Source of the DNA: Cochliopodium minus
Lineage: Eukaryota; Discosea; Himatismenida; Cochliopodiidae
DNA length: 45,055 nt
Assembly (NCBI GenBank): GCA_024220525.1
Contig: JAMYWO010000181.1
Location: forward strand, 1 to 45,055
Reading direction: 5' to 3'
The notes beneath the pieces are model-generated. The model was not told the DNA's origin and made no database searches. It worked only from the letters and a program-made list of their open reading frames with translations. The translations under genes were made by a program, and so were the position numbers. Below, in pieces: positions 1 to 12,648 of the stretch (the first letter of the stretch is position 1; every line of letters begins with the position of its first letter).

Positions 1-2257
1 AGTTTACTAGTTAAGAGTAAAGAATGTCCAGATCCACAATGTATAGATGAAATATTTGGAAAAGAATCAATAGAAGCGATTTCATATTGAGTATTTGAGT
101 GTCCTAATCCCAATTCTCCAAATTCGTTGCAACCAAAACACTTCAAAATTGTATTTCCTTTGTCATCTCCTTTATTTAAAAATTTTTTATTAAAATATTT
201 ATTTATTTTATTTTTTTAAAAATTAATTTTTTAAGAATTTGAAAATTTTATATTTTTTATTATTTTTATTTTTACTTGTCAAAATGAAAGAAAAGTCATA
301 TCCACAACAAACAGAAATGACATTTTTATCAGTTAACAAAAGGGTGGGTGTTTCTACTTTTTTTATTTCTTTTCCTAGTCCGCAATCTCCTTTTTCATTT
401 GATCCCATCACCCATACTTCTCCGTTTTCTAAACAAAATTAAAAAAATGATTTAATTAAAAAAAAATTGTTTTAAAAAATTTAATGATTAAAACAAGCAA
501 AAAAAAACGATTTAATTTAAATGCAAATTTTGAAAATTGAATTTTTAAAAAATTAATATAAAAAAAATAAATAACAAAAAACACAAAAATTTGCCTTTCA
601 AATATAAAATGGATTCATGTCCACATGTAAAAGAAATTACATCACTTATTTGTACTTCAAATTTGTCATTGCTCTCTTTTAAACCCATATTTCCATACAC
701 ATATATTTTTCCGTCATCTAACAAATTTTTAAAAATAAAAGTAAAAATAAATTTTGAAAGTGTACAAGTTTCAAAAAAACTTTTAAATCAAAAAATTTAA
801 AAAATAATAAAATAATAATGATAAAAAAAATGAAAATTAAAAAAATTTTATGATGTTTTTCGAATGAAAAATAAAGTTTAAAAATAATTAAAAATGTGTA
901 AATTTTAAAATAAATAAAATTTTAATACTTTTCTGAATAATTGTCAACTTAATGGAGTTAAACACTTGTTTGACATCAGAACAAATAAAAACAAATTTTG
1001 AGCTGAATTTTATTTCCTCTTCAATCCCCAAATTTCCACATTCATTGTTTCCTATTATTCAAAAGAAGATGATTGGATTATATTAAAAAATAAAATATAA
1101 AAATATTTGAAAAATATTTGAAAAATAAAAAAAATAAAAAAAAAACAGAAAATTTTAATAGAAATGTAAATAAATAAAATGATTTTTATTTAAATAAATA
1201 TGTAAAAATAAAAATGATAAAATGAAAATTTAAATAATAAAAAAACAGATAATTTAATTACCACATCCGTACAAATCTCCATTTTCTATTATTTTTTTTT
1301 AAAACATATTATTTCACTTTTAAAATAATTTTTTCTTTTGAATTTTTTTTTTTACTTTCAATGTAAAATGAACAAGTTTCACCTACAGTTATCAATTTAA
1401 TGTTTGGGTTGTTCATTATTTTGGTTGGTTTATAAACAATTTTGTCTCTGTTATAATCGAAAGGGTCTCCTGTTCCGCATTGTCCATGATTATTGTTCCC
1501 AAACGAATAAACATCTCCATTTTCTATGTGAATTGTTAAAAGATTTAATTGTTAGTTTGTTTTTTATTTTGGAGTTATTAAAAATTGAATGTTTTGCAAA
1601 TATTGTTGGGATTAAAGAAAAATCTCAAAAAAATTCACATCAACACTTTAACTATTTGAAATTCTCAAGTTGTTTATCTAATCTTTAGAAACAAAATTTG
1701 GGGAATTGAAATCGATTTTAAAGATAATTAAGTTTTTTTATTTTTTGACCCAATTTGATAAAGGAAATTTTAAGTTTTTTTATTTTTTGAATATCCAGAC
1801 ACATATTTTTAACACGATAAAAAAAATAATTCATCTATATTGGAGATATATCTTTTAATTTACAATATTTACATATTTACAGTGTATGGTGATTCGTAAA
1901 TTATTTTTCCTTAATGTGACTTTTTAAAATAAAATTTATTTATTTTCAGTTATATTTTTGAATCTTATAATTTCAAAGAATGAACTTCAAAATAATCCTG
2001 ATAATATACGATTTAAGTGTATTGTAAGATTATAATAGATTTATATAAATTAAATTTCAACAAATTTTGATTAATGCTTAAAAACATTCTAATTTATAGA
2101 TATAATATATTTTACATTATCCTTGAGAGGAGATATTTTTGATTATGAAGATTGATATGAAAATGTTTCAAAAATTTATCCAATAGATACCTTTCTGGAA
2201 GATATTATGATTTGAAAAACAAGAATATGCAGAATTCGCAATCATATTTCCTTTCAT
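1..2257 (-). CDS. RCC1-repeat protein A, 5' part (exons 1-7)
   Basis: Seven exons read leftward from an ATG at 2257 and stop where the window ends. Exon 1 (2257-2191) encodes a short leader ending NHNIFQK, matching the leaders of genes B (12649) and C (15160). Exon 2 is 1523-1356, exon 3 is a 24-nt microexon (1285-1262), then exons near 1060-950, 717-595, 434-280 and 175-8. Each carries RCC1-type blade motifs such as SNEKGDCGLG and FGELGLGH, so a seven-bladed beta-propeller is expected. Blades of this kind bind protein partners; no partner can be named. All introns are phase 1. Intron 1 is unusually long (667 nt). The intron after exon 5 starts with GC (594-593) instead of GT. Position 7 is the donor of the next intron, so exons 8-10, present in gene B, are missing here. 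Confidence 0.85.
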
Positions 2258-2567
2258 TGTGCAATGTTTATTTTTGAATTCAAACCCCTATTTTTTTTAT
2301 TTTTTTTTTTATTTAATTTTGCAAATCAAAACAAGCAACATTGGTTTTGTTTTTTTTGAGTTTTGGGTTTAAAATCACTACTAAAAGAGTGAGAGTTATC
2401 AATTTTTTGATCCTGCATTTGATCAATAAAATTTTCCTCTAATTCAGTATTTTTTTCTTTATCAAGAAGAATTTCATTGTTTGTTTCATTATCCATTTGT
2501 TCTTCGGTCAAAACTTTTTCTTCAGTATTCGAAAATTTTAGTTAATGTCAAAAGAGAGTTTTATGAT
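2129..2567. repeat. Direct repeat, copy 1 (about 440 bp)
   Basis: This segment recurs at 3478-3922 with only a few substitutions and short indels. On the minus strand it spans the end of one RCC1 gene (CaaX-like tail), the gene boundary, exon 1 of the next RCC1 gene and the start of its intron 1. It is therefore a duplicated gene junction, as expected from unequal exchange in a tandem array. Confidence 0.9.
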
Positions 2568-2880
2568 GAGATGTTGAACAGGTTTCGGCAACTTATAATT
2601 GTTTGTCTCAAACACAACAAAAAAGAAAGAATCTTTCTTTAAATCCTTTTCCAGTGTACTTGGGATTTTGTGTTGACCATTCCTTTGTTTTTATTTTTAA
2701 TAATTTAATATTATTTATTCAAAGTTTTTTTCAGTCGTTTTACTATCTCGATTTGATGCCCATTAATCAATTTTAAATCAGAAAAAGAGAATTTGTTCAA
2801 GTAGTTAATACTTTTGCAAATATCATTACCCATTTGTTCTTGCGCACCATCCCCGCAAATAAAAATTTCTTTGTTTTTTT
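2326..2880 (-). pseudogene. RCC1-family 3' end relic F, with CaaX-like tail
   Basis: Two terminal exons of an RCC1-family gene are recognisable. The first (about 2872-2750) reads NKEIFICGDGAQEQMGND and matches exon 9 of gene B. The second starts EWSTQNPKYTGKGFKERF and matches exon 10 of B and E. After KERF the frame breaks: the homologous LLCL and LPKPVQH parts lie in two other frames, and a TAA follows LSFDIN. In the second copy of the duplication that stop codon is GAA and the frame runs on into a 61-codon acidic/polar tail ending KTQKKQNQCCLF (2511-2326 here), a basic stretch plus CCLF, which fits a CaaX prenylation box. Exons 1-8 are absent. It is probably a pseudogene; homopolymer sequencing errors could explain the shift but not the stop. 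Confidence 0.6.
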
Positions 2881-3133
2881 TTAATGAACGTTTAGAAAAT
2901 TTAAAATAAAATAAATAAATAAAATTTCATAAAATATTTTATTAAAATTTAAAATATTAAAATGGATATTGAAAAAAATGTATATATCCAAACAAACATG
3001 TAATTTTTACTCATAATATTTGTAAAGGATAAAAATTGAAATAAATGAAGTTTATTAGGTTAAATATCGAAGAAAATTATTTTCTAGTTTATGATAATCT
3101 TTCTTTTCTTATTCATTCCACTCTTCTCTTTAT

Positions 3134-3396
3134 TTAGTTGAGATCCTCCAGAAACTCAGGAACGAACATTGAGAAATCATCCTGTATTTCCCTTATTCTT
3201 GTATCTTCCTTTTCCTTTCTTATTCTTTTTTCTTCTTCTTCTTGGGTTATACTTTTATTTTCTTTTCTCTTTGAATCCTCCAGAAACTCAGGAACAAACA
3301 TTGAGAAATCATCCTCTATTTCCCTTTTTCTTCTATCTTCTTCTTTTGTGCAAATATTACTCTTTTTAAGAATATATGATTGAGTTTGGTAAATTA
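3134..3396 (-). CDS. Coding-like fragment with two DDFSMFVPEFLED repeats
   Basis: On the minus strand a stop-free frame of about 85 codons ends with TAA at 3134. It contains the motif DDFSMFVPEFLED twice, encoded by near-identical 50-bp DNA repeats at 3142-3193 and 3275-3325, separated by a charged Lys/Arg/Glu-rich linker likely to be helical or coiled coil. There is no ATG in frame, so it would be a 3' exon. It lies between the two copies of the duplicated RCC1 junction, and the orphan exon 1 at 3607-3543 is upstream of it on the same strand, but no splice site I tried joins them in frame. I do not recognise the protein. Confidence 0.4.
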
Positions 3397-3477
3397 TTTT
3401 TCAAATTCTGATTAATGCTTTATAATTTATAATTTTTTTTTTGAGTTTATCAAAGCTTATTTTTGTTTTATTCTTTT

Positions 3478-3922
3478 GGAGATATTTTTGATTATGAGAT
3501 TGATATGAAAAATGTTTCAAAAATTTATCTAATAGATAGATACCTTTCTGGAAGATATTATGATTTGAAAAACAAGAATATGCAGAATTCGCAATCATAT
3601 TTCCTTTCATTGTGCAATGTTTATTTTTGAATTCAAACCCCTATTTTTTTTATTTTTTTTTTTATTTAATTTTGCAAATCAAAACAAGCAACATTGGTTT
3701 TGTTTTTTTTGAGTTTTGGGTTTAAAATCACTACTAAAAGAGTGAGAGTTATCAATTTTTTGATCCTGCATTTGATCAATAAAATTTTCCTCCAATTCAG
3801 TATTTTTTTCTTTATCAAGAAGAATTTCATTGTTTGTTTCATTATCCATTTGTTCTTCGGTCAAAATTATTTCTTCAATACTAGAAAATTTTTCGTTAAT
3901 GTCAAAAGAGAGTTTAATGATG
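3478..3922. repeat. Direct repeat, copy 2 (about 440 bp)
   Basis: Second copy of the segment at 2129-2567, in the same orientation and offset by about 1,350 bp. The 61-residue tail ORF in the two copies is identical in protein sequence. A small insertion (an extra ATAG) distinguishes the intron part of this copy. Confidence 0.9.
3543..3607 (-). pseudogene. Orphan duplicate of RCC1 exon 1
   Basis: This encodes the same leader as exon 1 of gene A (MKGNMIANSAYSCFSNHNIF) with the same donor site after QKG, but no RCC1 exon 2 follows on the minus strand before the repeat block at 3134-3396. It came with the 440-bp duplication and is probably non-functional. Confidence 0.65.
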
Positions 3923-3990
3923 GAAGTTGATTTTGTTTTGGGAAAATACTTGATAATCTTTCAAACACTATCTAAAAATCAAAACTCTTT
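3679..3990 (-). pseudogene. RCC1-family 3' end relic G, with CaaX-like tail
   Basis: Minus-strand reading frames here match the C-terminal module of the RCC1 genes in pieces: CLKDYQVFSQNKI in one frame corresponds to CLKHSKELFSNKI of gene B, then after a shift IIKLSFDINEKFSSIEEI continues without a stop into the tail ending QNQCCLF. The canonical LPKPLQH motif is lost and no RCC1 blade exon is recognisable up to 4080. It is the duplicate of relic F with an intact link to the tail but a damaged upstream part. Confidence 0.5.
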
Positions 3991-4154
3991 ACATGATTTA
4001 TTAATTTTACCATTTATTAAAGTTTTAAGAAGGAATATTTGTTCAATTACTATCATTTCTCAATTATCTTTTAATGGGAAATGAAATTATTTAATTGAAA
4101 AAAAAATAAAAAAAAAAAAAAAAATTTTTTTTATTAAATAGCAAAAGGTGTTCA

Positions 4155-7100
4155 TTAATTTTTGGTTGGCATCTTAAGCTTGATTTTGATTTTAGGAAGG
4201 GAAGGAGGAATAGGAGGAACATCAACAGGAGAGGCATTGAAACGGGGAGGAGGACTAGGAGGAGCAATGTTGGAGGAGTTTTGAGGACTGGTGAACTCAG
4301 GAAAGGGTTGGAGGGGAGACATTTCGTCGTCGTCCATCTCTTCGTCGTCTGCGATGTACTCGTCTTCGTCGTCTATCACTTCTTTCTTTTTAGGAGTGGT
4401 GGTTGCCTTTTTTTTGGTGGGTGGGTTTTTCTTTGGAGGTTTTGGTGATCTTTGTTTTTATTAAAAAAAAAAATGAAATATTAAAAATTAAAAAATATTG
4501 AAATTTTAAAAATTTTGTGAATAAATTAATTTTTTAATCTAAAAAAAAAAAATATAAAATCAAATTTAAAATTATTAATGTTTGAAAAAAAATATGTTGG
4601 AGAATAAAATATTGAAAAAATTTAAAAAAATTAAAAAAATTGCAATTTTTTAAAACAGACCCTTTGCCATCTTTCTTTGCTTTGGCAGCTGCTCTTTTCT
4701 TTGCTGCAAGTTTCTTTTTAGAAGGTCTTTCTTGGATCTCGAAGACACTAGGCTGTTTGTTGAGATTCAAAGTTGGATGTTCGATTACCTCACCTATAAA
4801 CAAAAAATATGAAATTGAGAATTACCAATATGAAAAAAGAAATAAAATTAAAAAAAGGTAAAAAAAAAAAATTCAAAAAAAAAATTCAAAAATTATACAA
4901 AATTCAAAAAAATCTACAAAAAATTTTTTAAAAAAATTTAAAAAATTCAAAAAAAAATTTAAAAATATTCAATAAAAAAATGTATATAAACCTTTTTCGT
5001 TTAAAGTTTTGTAAATAACCAAATCAGAGTGAGGCTCTAAAGTGTGGTTCTCATCATCGGTATTCTTCGAAATTTTGATACGCAACGTACGGGCAGTAGG
5101 CATGGTGGACCACTCGGGCCGTTTCTCGTTGGACTCCTTGTGGAAAATGTTGATGTTGTTTTCTTGCATTCTTCTTGTCAACTCTTCTTGTGTTGGTTCT
5201 TTCGCTTTAACAATAGTGTTTATCATTTGCACTAAAAAATAATATGAATTTTGAATCAATTTGTTTTTTATTTATTATGATTTTATTTAATTTTTAATTT
5301 TATTTTAATTTTCATTTTTTTATTTTTTATTTTTATTTTTTGTTTTTTTATTTTTATTTTTTTATTTTTATTTTTTTTTTATTTTTATTTTCTTCATTAA
5401 TTTATTTTTATATTATTGTACTTTATTTTTTTGAATTTTATTACACTGTCCTGGTTAGAGGTTGAGAAGTAGTCCCATAACGACTTGTAGATATTGTGGC
5501 ACAAGGACCTCAACTTTGGAGTTGTAACCACTCAAAAAGAGTAACTGTTCAAAAAAAAAAAATCATTAAAAAAGAAATAAATAAAAATAAAATAAAAATA
5601 AAAAAATAAAATAAACAATCAAAAAAAAATTTAAAAAGATGGAAAAAAATTTTACATGATCTCTCCTTCAGCAATTGCCAGCCACTAAAAATCAAAAAAT
5701 TTTAGAACATAAAAAAATTTTTACTTTAAAAACATCCACAATATTTGCGAGATCCTTGTTTATTTGAGCTTCAGTCTGAAAAACAGCTTTGTTGAAAGGT
5801 TACTCTTGTCAGCCAAATATTCGTCCAAAAAGTAAGAGCCTTATGTTTGAAAACAATGTTCTCGTTCGGGTTTTCTATCATTGCCATTATTTCTTTAAAA
5901 AAACATAAAACTGTTTTAGAAATAAGGCAAAAAATTTAAAAAATCAAAAACAAAAAAATTTTAAAAATCAAAAAAATAATTTTGAAAATCAAAAAAAAAA
6001 AAATTTTAAATAAAAATTAATAAATTTAAAACCCTAAATTAAAACAAAAACAAAAATTAATTAATCAAAATTCTTATTTGCAAAAAAAAATGTCAAGAAT
6101 TTATAAATTAAAATTAAATTATCAAAAAAATAAAAAAAAAATTTAAAAACAAATAAAACAAAAAAAAAAGAATTTACCGTGAACAATTTTTTGAGGCTCC
6201 AAGGATGCTTTAAAACGGGGATGGAAATGCATGCGAATCATGGAACGCAAACCCTCCAAACGGACGGCGATATAGTTGTGAGGCGAAAGAAAGCTGGAGA
6301 AATAAAAGGTGGACAAGTTGAGGTATCCCTTCAAGACAAGGGAACAAAGGGAGGCGATGCAGCCGACAGAGATGAGATTACGATAGGAAGGGATTACTCG
6401 GTCCAGCTGCAAATATCTTTTGATTTGGGTGAGGAGTCCGAACATCAGCTGGTTGTTGGTCTTCATGTCCACTTCTATGTTTTGCACGGAGCTGATGATG
6501 TTGGAGAGGTAGATGCAGTCGATGTATTTGTTGTTGGCGTTGTCGTTGTATTTCATGAGGTCGGTCAACAAGTCCAATATTTCATTCGGGGTGAATCCTA
6601 AATGAAAACAAAGAGTAAAAAATATTAAAATAAATAAAAAATAACGGAAAAATATTTTTAAAAATTAAATTAAAAAAAAAACAATTAAAACTAAAAAAAA
6701 AATCAAAAAATTAAATAAAAATTAATTAAATAAAAAATTTTAACATAGAAAAATAAAAATTTGAAAGATTAAAACAGTAGAAAATTTGTTTGATTTTTTT
6801 AATTTTAAAAAAATTTTTAAAAAATATTTAAAAAATATTTTAATAAATCTTCATACCCTTTTCGTCTTTTACTACAGAGAGACGCTTGATAACCTTGCAT
6901 TGAACAAAGTAACTTGAAAAATCAGAAAAATCGTTAGAAAGAGGCAAAGTCTTCTCGTTGATGTAGTAATTATCTTTGTAAAAATCCAACAGGACATGCA
7001 TTCCCTTCCAACCTGTTTCCTTGCAACTCAACATGGACAAAGCGTTTGCAGCGTGTTGACGTACACGATAATACATTCTCTCGTCTACCAACACGTTCTC

Positions 7101-9805
7101 TACGGTAGATGTGGAAGAAAGGTTTTTGAAGTGAGAAATTCCATAGAGTGCTTCGATTTGGGCCGTAACAGAAGGATCACTTTCAAGTTGTTTCCTAAAA
7201 ACAAAAAACGAATTAAAAAAGTTTTAAAAATAAAAAAAAAAAAATCACAAAAATTAACTAACATAAATTATTAAAAAAATAAAAAATATAAAAAAATAAT
7301 AAAAAAATTAAAAAAAATCACAAAAATTAACTAACATAAATTTGAAAAAAAAAAATAAAAAAAGGAAAAATAAAAAAGTTTAAAAAATAAATTTAAAAAT
7401 TCATCAAAAATAAAAAAATTGAATAAATTATAAAAAGTCATCTAAAAAATAATATTTTTTACCTCCACATCCACTCTGGTTGAATATATGTCAATTTTTT
7501 GAACCACAAATAATTGGGATCAACTTTTACATAACGCAAAGGGGCCAATGGATGATCTTCACAAGCGATTTCAACAGGTTGAACTATTTGGGAGTTCTCG
7601 TCCATGGTGGTTTCCAAATTTTTTCTTTTTCTTTGTTTCTTCACTCTTGAAAAAACGTGAAGCTCACAAAAAGAATAAGCAAAGGTGGAAGAAAAGGTGA
7701 ACTGATGTGTATGAGAACCGTCTCTTTCTACGATGCACACTGGAATGGATCCCTTTTGAAAATTTTTTTAATAAAAATCAAAAATAAAAAAATAAAAAAT
7801 AATAAAAATAAAAATCAAAATAAAAAATCAAAAATAAATAAAAATAATACTAAAAAATAAAAATAAAAAAAATAAAAAAAAAATAAAAAAATTACAGAAA
7901 ATCTTGATTTGGTGAGATCTTGCAAGAAAACAAACTCCAAGTTTTGATCTTTTTCGTTGTAAGTAAACCCACATCTCACATGGATCATGTTGGTTCCTAT
8001 GATGAACCTCTCGTAAACACCTTTCATATCATAACCAGTCAAGTTCTTGACTAACTTGAGAAAGTTACGAGTGGACCAATTCCTATTCTTCAGGTAAGCG
8101 TTGGATTTAGAAGTGGAAGGTCTGGTGAGGGCTTTATGGACAGTGTAAAAAGCCTGAGAGGAGACAAGTTCTTCCATAGTTCTCACAACGAAAAAAGACT
8201 TGTAAGAGTAATAGTCACCAGAAAGTTCGACAGGATGCAAGACTTCATAATTCAAAAGAGGCTTTTGGTGTTCTTCTGTCAACAAATTTTCCAACTTTTT
8301 GATCATTTTGTAACAATCATACACGTATTCATTATTTCCAAACGCCTTCTTTATGTATTCGAAAGAAAGTTTCATAGAAAGTCCCTTCGTGAACCAAGTA
8401 TGTTGATAATCGCTTGCTGTTACGAAACATCCATAATATTGTTGCGCCAAAGAAAGGGCCATCAATTTCCTAAGCTTGTAAACTTGGTTTATGTGTGTTT
8501 TTTCGTAAAGCAAGTCCCTCGAAAAAATGGAAACGCTCTCGTACGAGTTTTCGTGAACTTTGCTTTGGATCAATTGTCCTAAAAAAATTTGTTTGTAATT
8601 TTTAAAAGGAAATTCAATCCCCAAAAAATTTTGGTAAAAAGTGTAAATATCATTGAAATATTTCACAGATTGCTTTAATAAGGAAAGATCTCCTGGCATA
8701 CAAAAATGAGTGATTGTTTCGGGATAAACAGGATCGGGAAGGATTTCGAATTTTCCAATCGCCAAGAAGATCTTATTTGGAGAAATCGGATATTCAGATT
8801 TATAGACATAAGTGACTTCCTTATTGTGGATGACCTTATAAAAAAAATAAAAAAAAATGATTAAAAAATAATGAAAAAAAATTATTTACTTTTCCTGCTA
8901 ATTTCCCTGATGCCACCACTATGTAGTCCGAATCGGTAGTTATTTCTATCTCAAAGTTTGTTTTGTCTGCAAAGTTGTCTGCACAAGGAAAAAGAGCCCT
9001 CACTCCACCATAATTACTTTCTGTGTACATGTAGGATATCTCTTTCTCCCCTGATTTTAATGGAACAAAAAATACTCCTCCTTTAGGTTCTGATGATTCA
9101 TAGTATATCTTAACATCGACTTTAAATCAAATTAAAATAATTTCAGAATTTGATTGGAAAAAAATGTAAAGAAGATTCAAATTCTCTCAAAAAAAAATTT
9201 TAATTATGAAAGAATTATCATTATTTTGAAAAGATTATATATGTTTTTATATGACGATATTTAAATATGTTTTACGTTGATAATTTGGTATTGTTTTCAT
9301 TTGTTCCATTATTTTGATTGGTATTTTTATCGCCAATTCACCTCTTGAGGATGCTATTTGTGATATCTTCCAATAACATCCCAATGTTCTCAATTCTCTC
9401 AGATTTGATTGATCAGGAGGTGTCAAATTCACCATCAATTCCAATAAATCGAATTCTGCTTCTACCCCATTTATTTCAACATAAGATATATGGCAAGATC
9501 TTGAATTCAAATTTATTTTATCAATCATTTTAGTTGGCAATACTTTTATTTGTGCCAATCCCTTTAAATATCCAAATAATTATATTCACTGTTTACTCAA
9601 AATATCAATAATATACCTTTATGGATTGATTTTGAAGGTCTATTGTCATTGATATTTTCTCATTTAATATCTTGAAAGTTTTTCCTCCCTTTTTGTTCTT
9701 ATTTGAGGAAGATTTGCTATTGCTATTCTTCATTTTTTTTTTATTTTTCTTTAATGTTTGGGATGATGAATTGTGAGTGATTGATGGAGAATTTGAATAT
9801 TCCAT
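4155..9805 (-). CDS. TAF2: Transcription initiation factor TFIID subunit 2 (TAF2)
   Basis: About 13 exons run leftward from an ATG at 9805 to a TAA at 4155. TAF2 is the TFIID subunit that contacts the initiator at core promoters. The protein has a Ser/Lys/Asn-rich leader, the TAF2/M1-aminopeptidase N-terminal beta domain (INLNSRSCHISYVEINGV; YGGVRALFPCADNF), an M1-like catalytic-domain relic in the exon at about 8833-7897, then helical repeats (7190-5447). The usual zinc site HExxH is replaced by SLAQQ within LMALSLAQQYYGCFVT, and no GAMEN motif is seen, as expected for non-catalytic TAF2. The C-terminal tail (4452-4155) is Lys-, Asp/Glu- and Pro-rich and ends KIKIKLKMPTKN. Two exons (near 5830 and 5500) appear frameshifted by one base at homopolymers, and a candidate 28-nt intron sits at 5776-5803, so the model there is tentative. 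Confidence 0.85.
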
Positions 9806-10264
9806 TTTTTATATTGGTTTATAAACCATCAACAAATATTCAGTTATAAACATTCTTAAGAAGGATTTATCTTTGTTTTTGAAAAATATAAAAAATATTT
9901 ATAGATTTGATCCAACAGTATGATAATTTGGTCAATTAATTTATATGACAAAAAGGATAATTGAATGAATGTTATTTTCATGTTGATATTCAGTGAATTC
10001 AAAAAAATAAAAAAATGATTGATTTTGGTTAAAATTTGTTTAGAGAGATGTTTTTTTCCTTGAGTCATTGAATAAATACAAACAGAATTGAATGAGTAAG
10101 ATTTTCAAAACATATTTTTTTTTTTTATTTTTGATTGTTGATGACTCAAAATTTAAAAAAAAAATATATAAAAATTAAATTAATATTTTTTGTTAAAGTT
10201 GATCACTTTGTAATTAATTTTAAAAAAAAAAAAAAAAAAATCACTCTTTATTTAATTTTAGAGA
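9806..10264. promoter_or_regulatory. Divergent intergenic region between TAF2 and BiP
   Basis: This is the only spacer between the TAF2 start (minus) and the BiP start (plus), so promoters for both should lie here. It is A/T rich with poly-A and poly-T runs. I see no conserved gene and no element I can name with confidence, including a canonical ER-stress element. Confidence 0.4.
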
Positions 10265-12533
<2,269 letters not shown>

Positions 12534-12648
12534 ATGAATTATATAAAAAAATTAAATTATTTAAAATTTTAAAAAAAATTTATTATAAATTTTTACAAAA
12601 AAAAAAAACGCAAATTTTTGGAATCTTTTTCTATTCACCCAATTAAAA

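Noticed and set aside
1404-1688. Plus-strand ORF of 94 codons
   Set aside because: It overlaps exon 2 of RCC1 gene A on the minus strand, which fits the family alignment and splice sites.
2326-2511. A free-standing 61-residue protein or small-GTPase tail ending CCLF
   Set aside because: No GTPase motifs lie upstream, and in the second copy the frame is continuous with the RCC1-family C-terminal module, so it was treated as an RCC1 tail.
6179-6601. Plus-strand ORF of 140 codons
   Set aside because: Antisense to a TAF2 exon whose minus-strand reading fits the helical-repeat region and has clean splice sites.
8136-8582. Plus-strand ORF of 148 codons
   Set aside because: Antisense to the M1-like exon of TAF2; no motif of its own.
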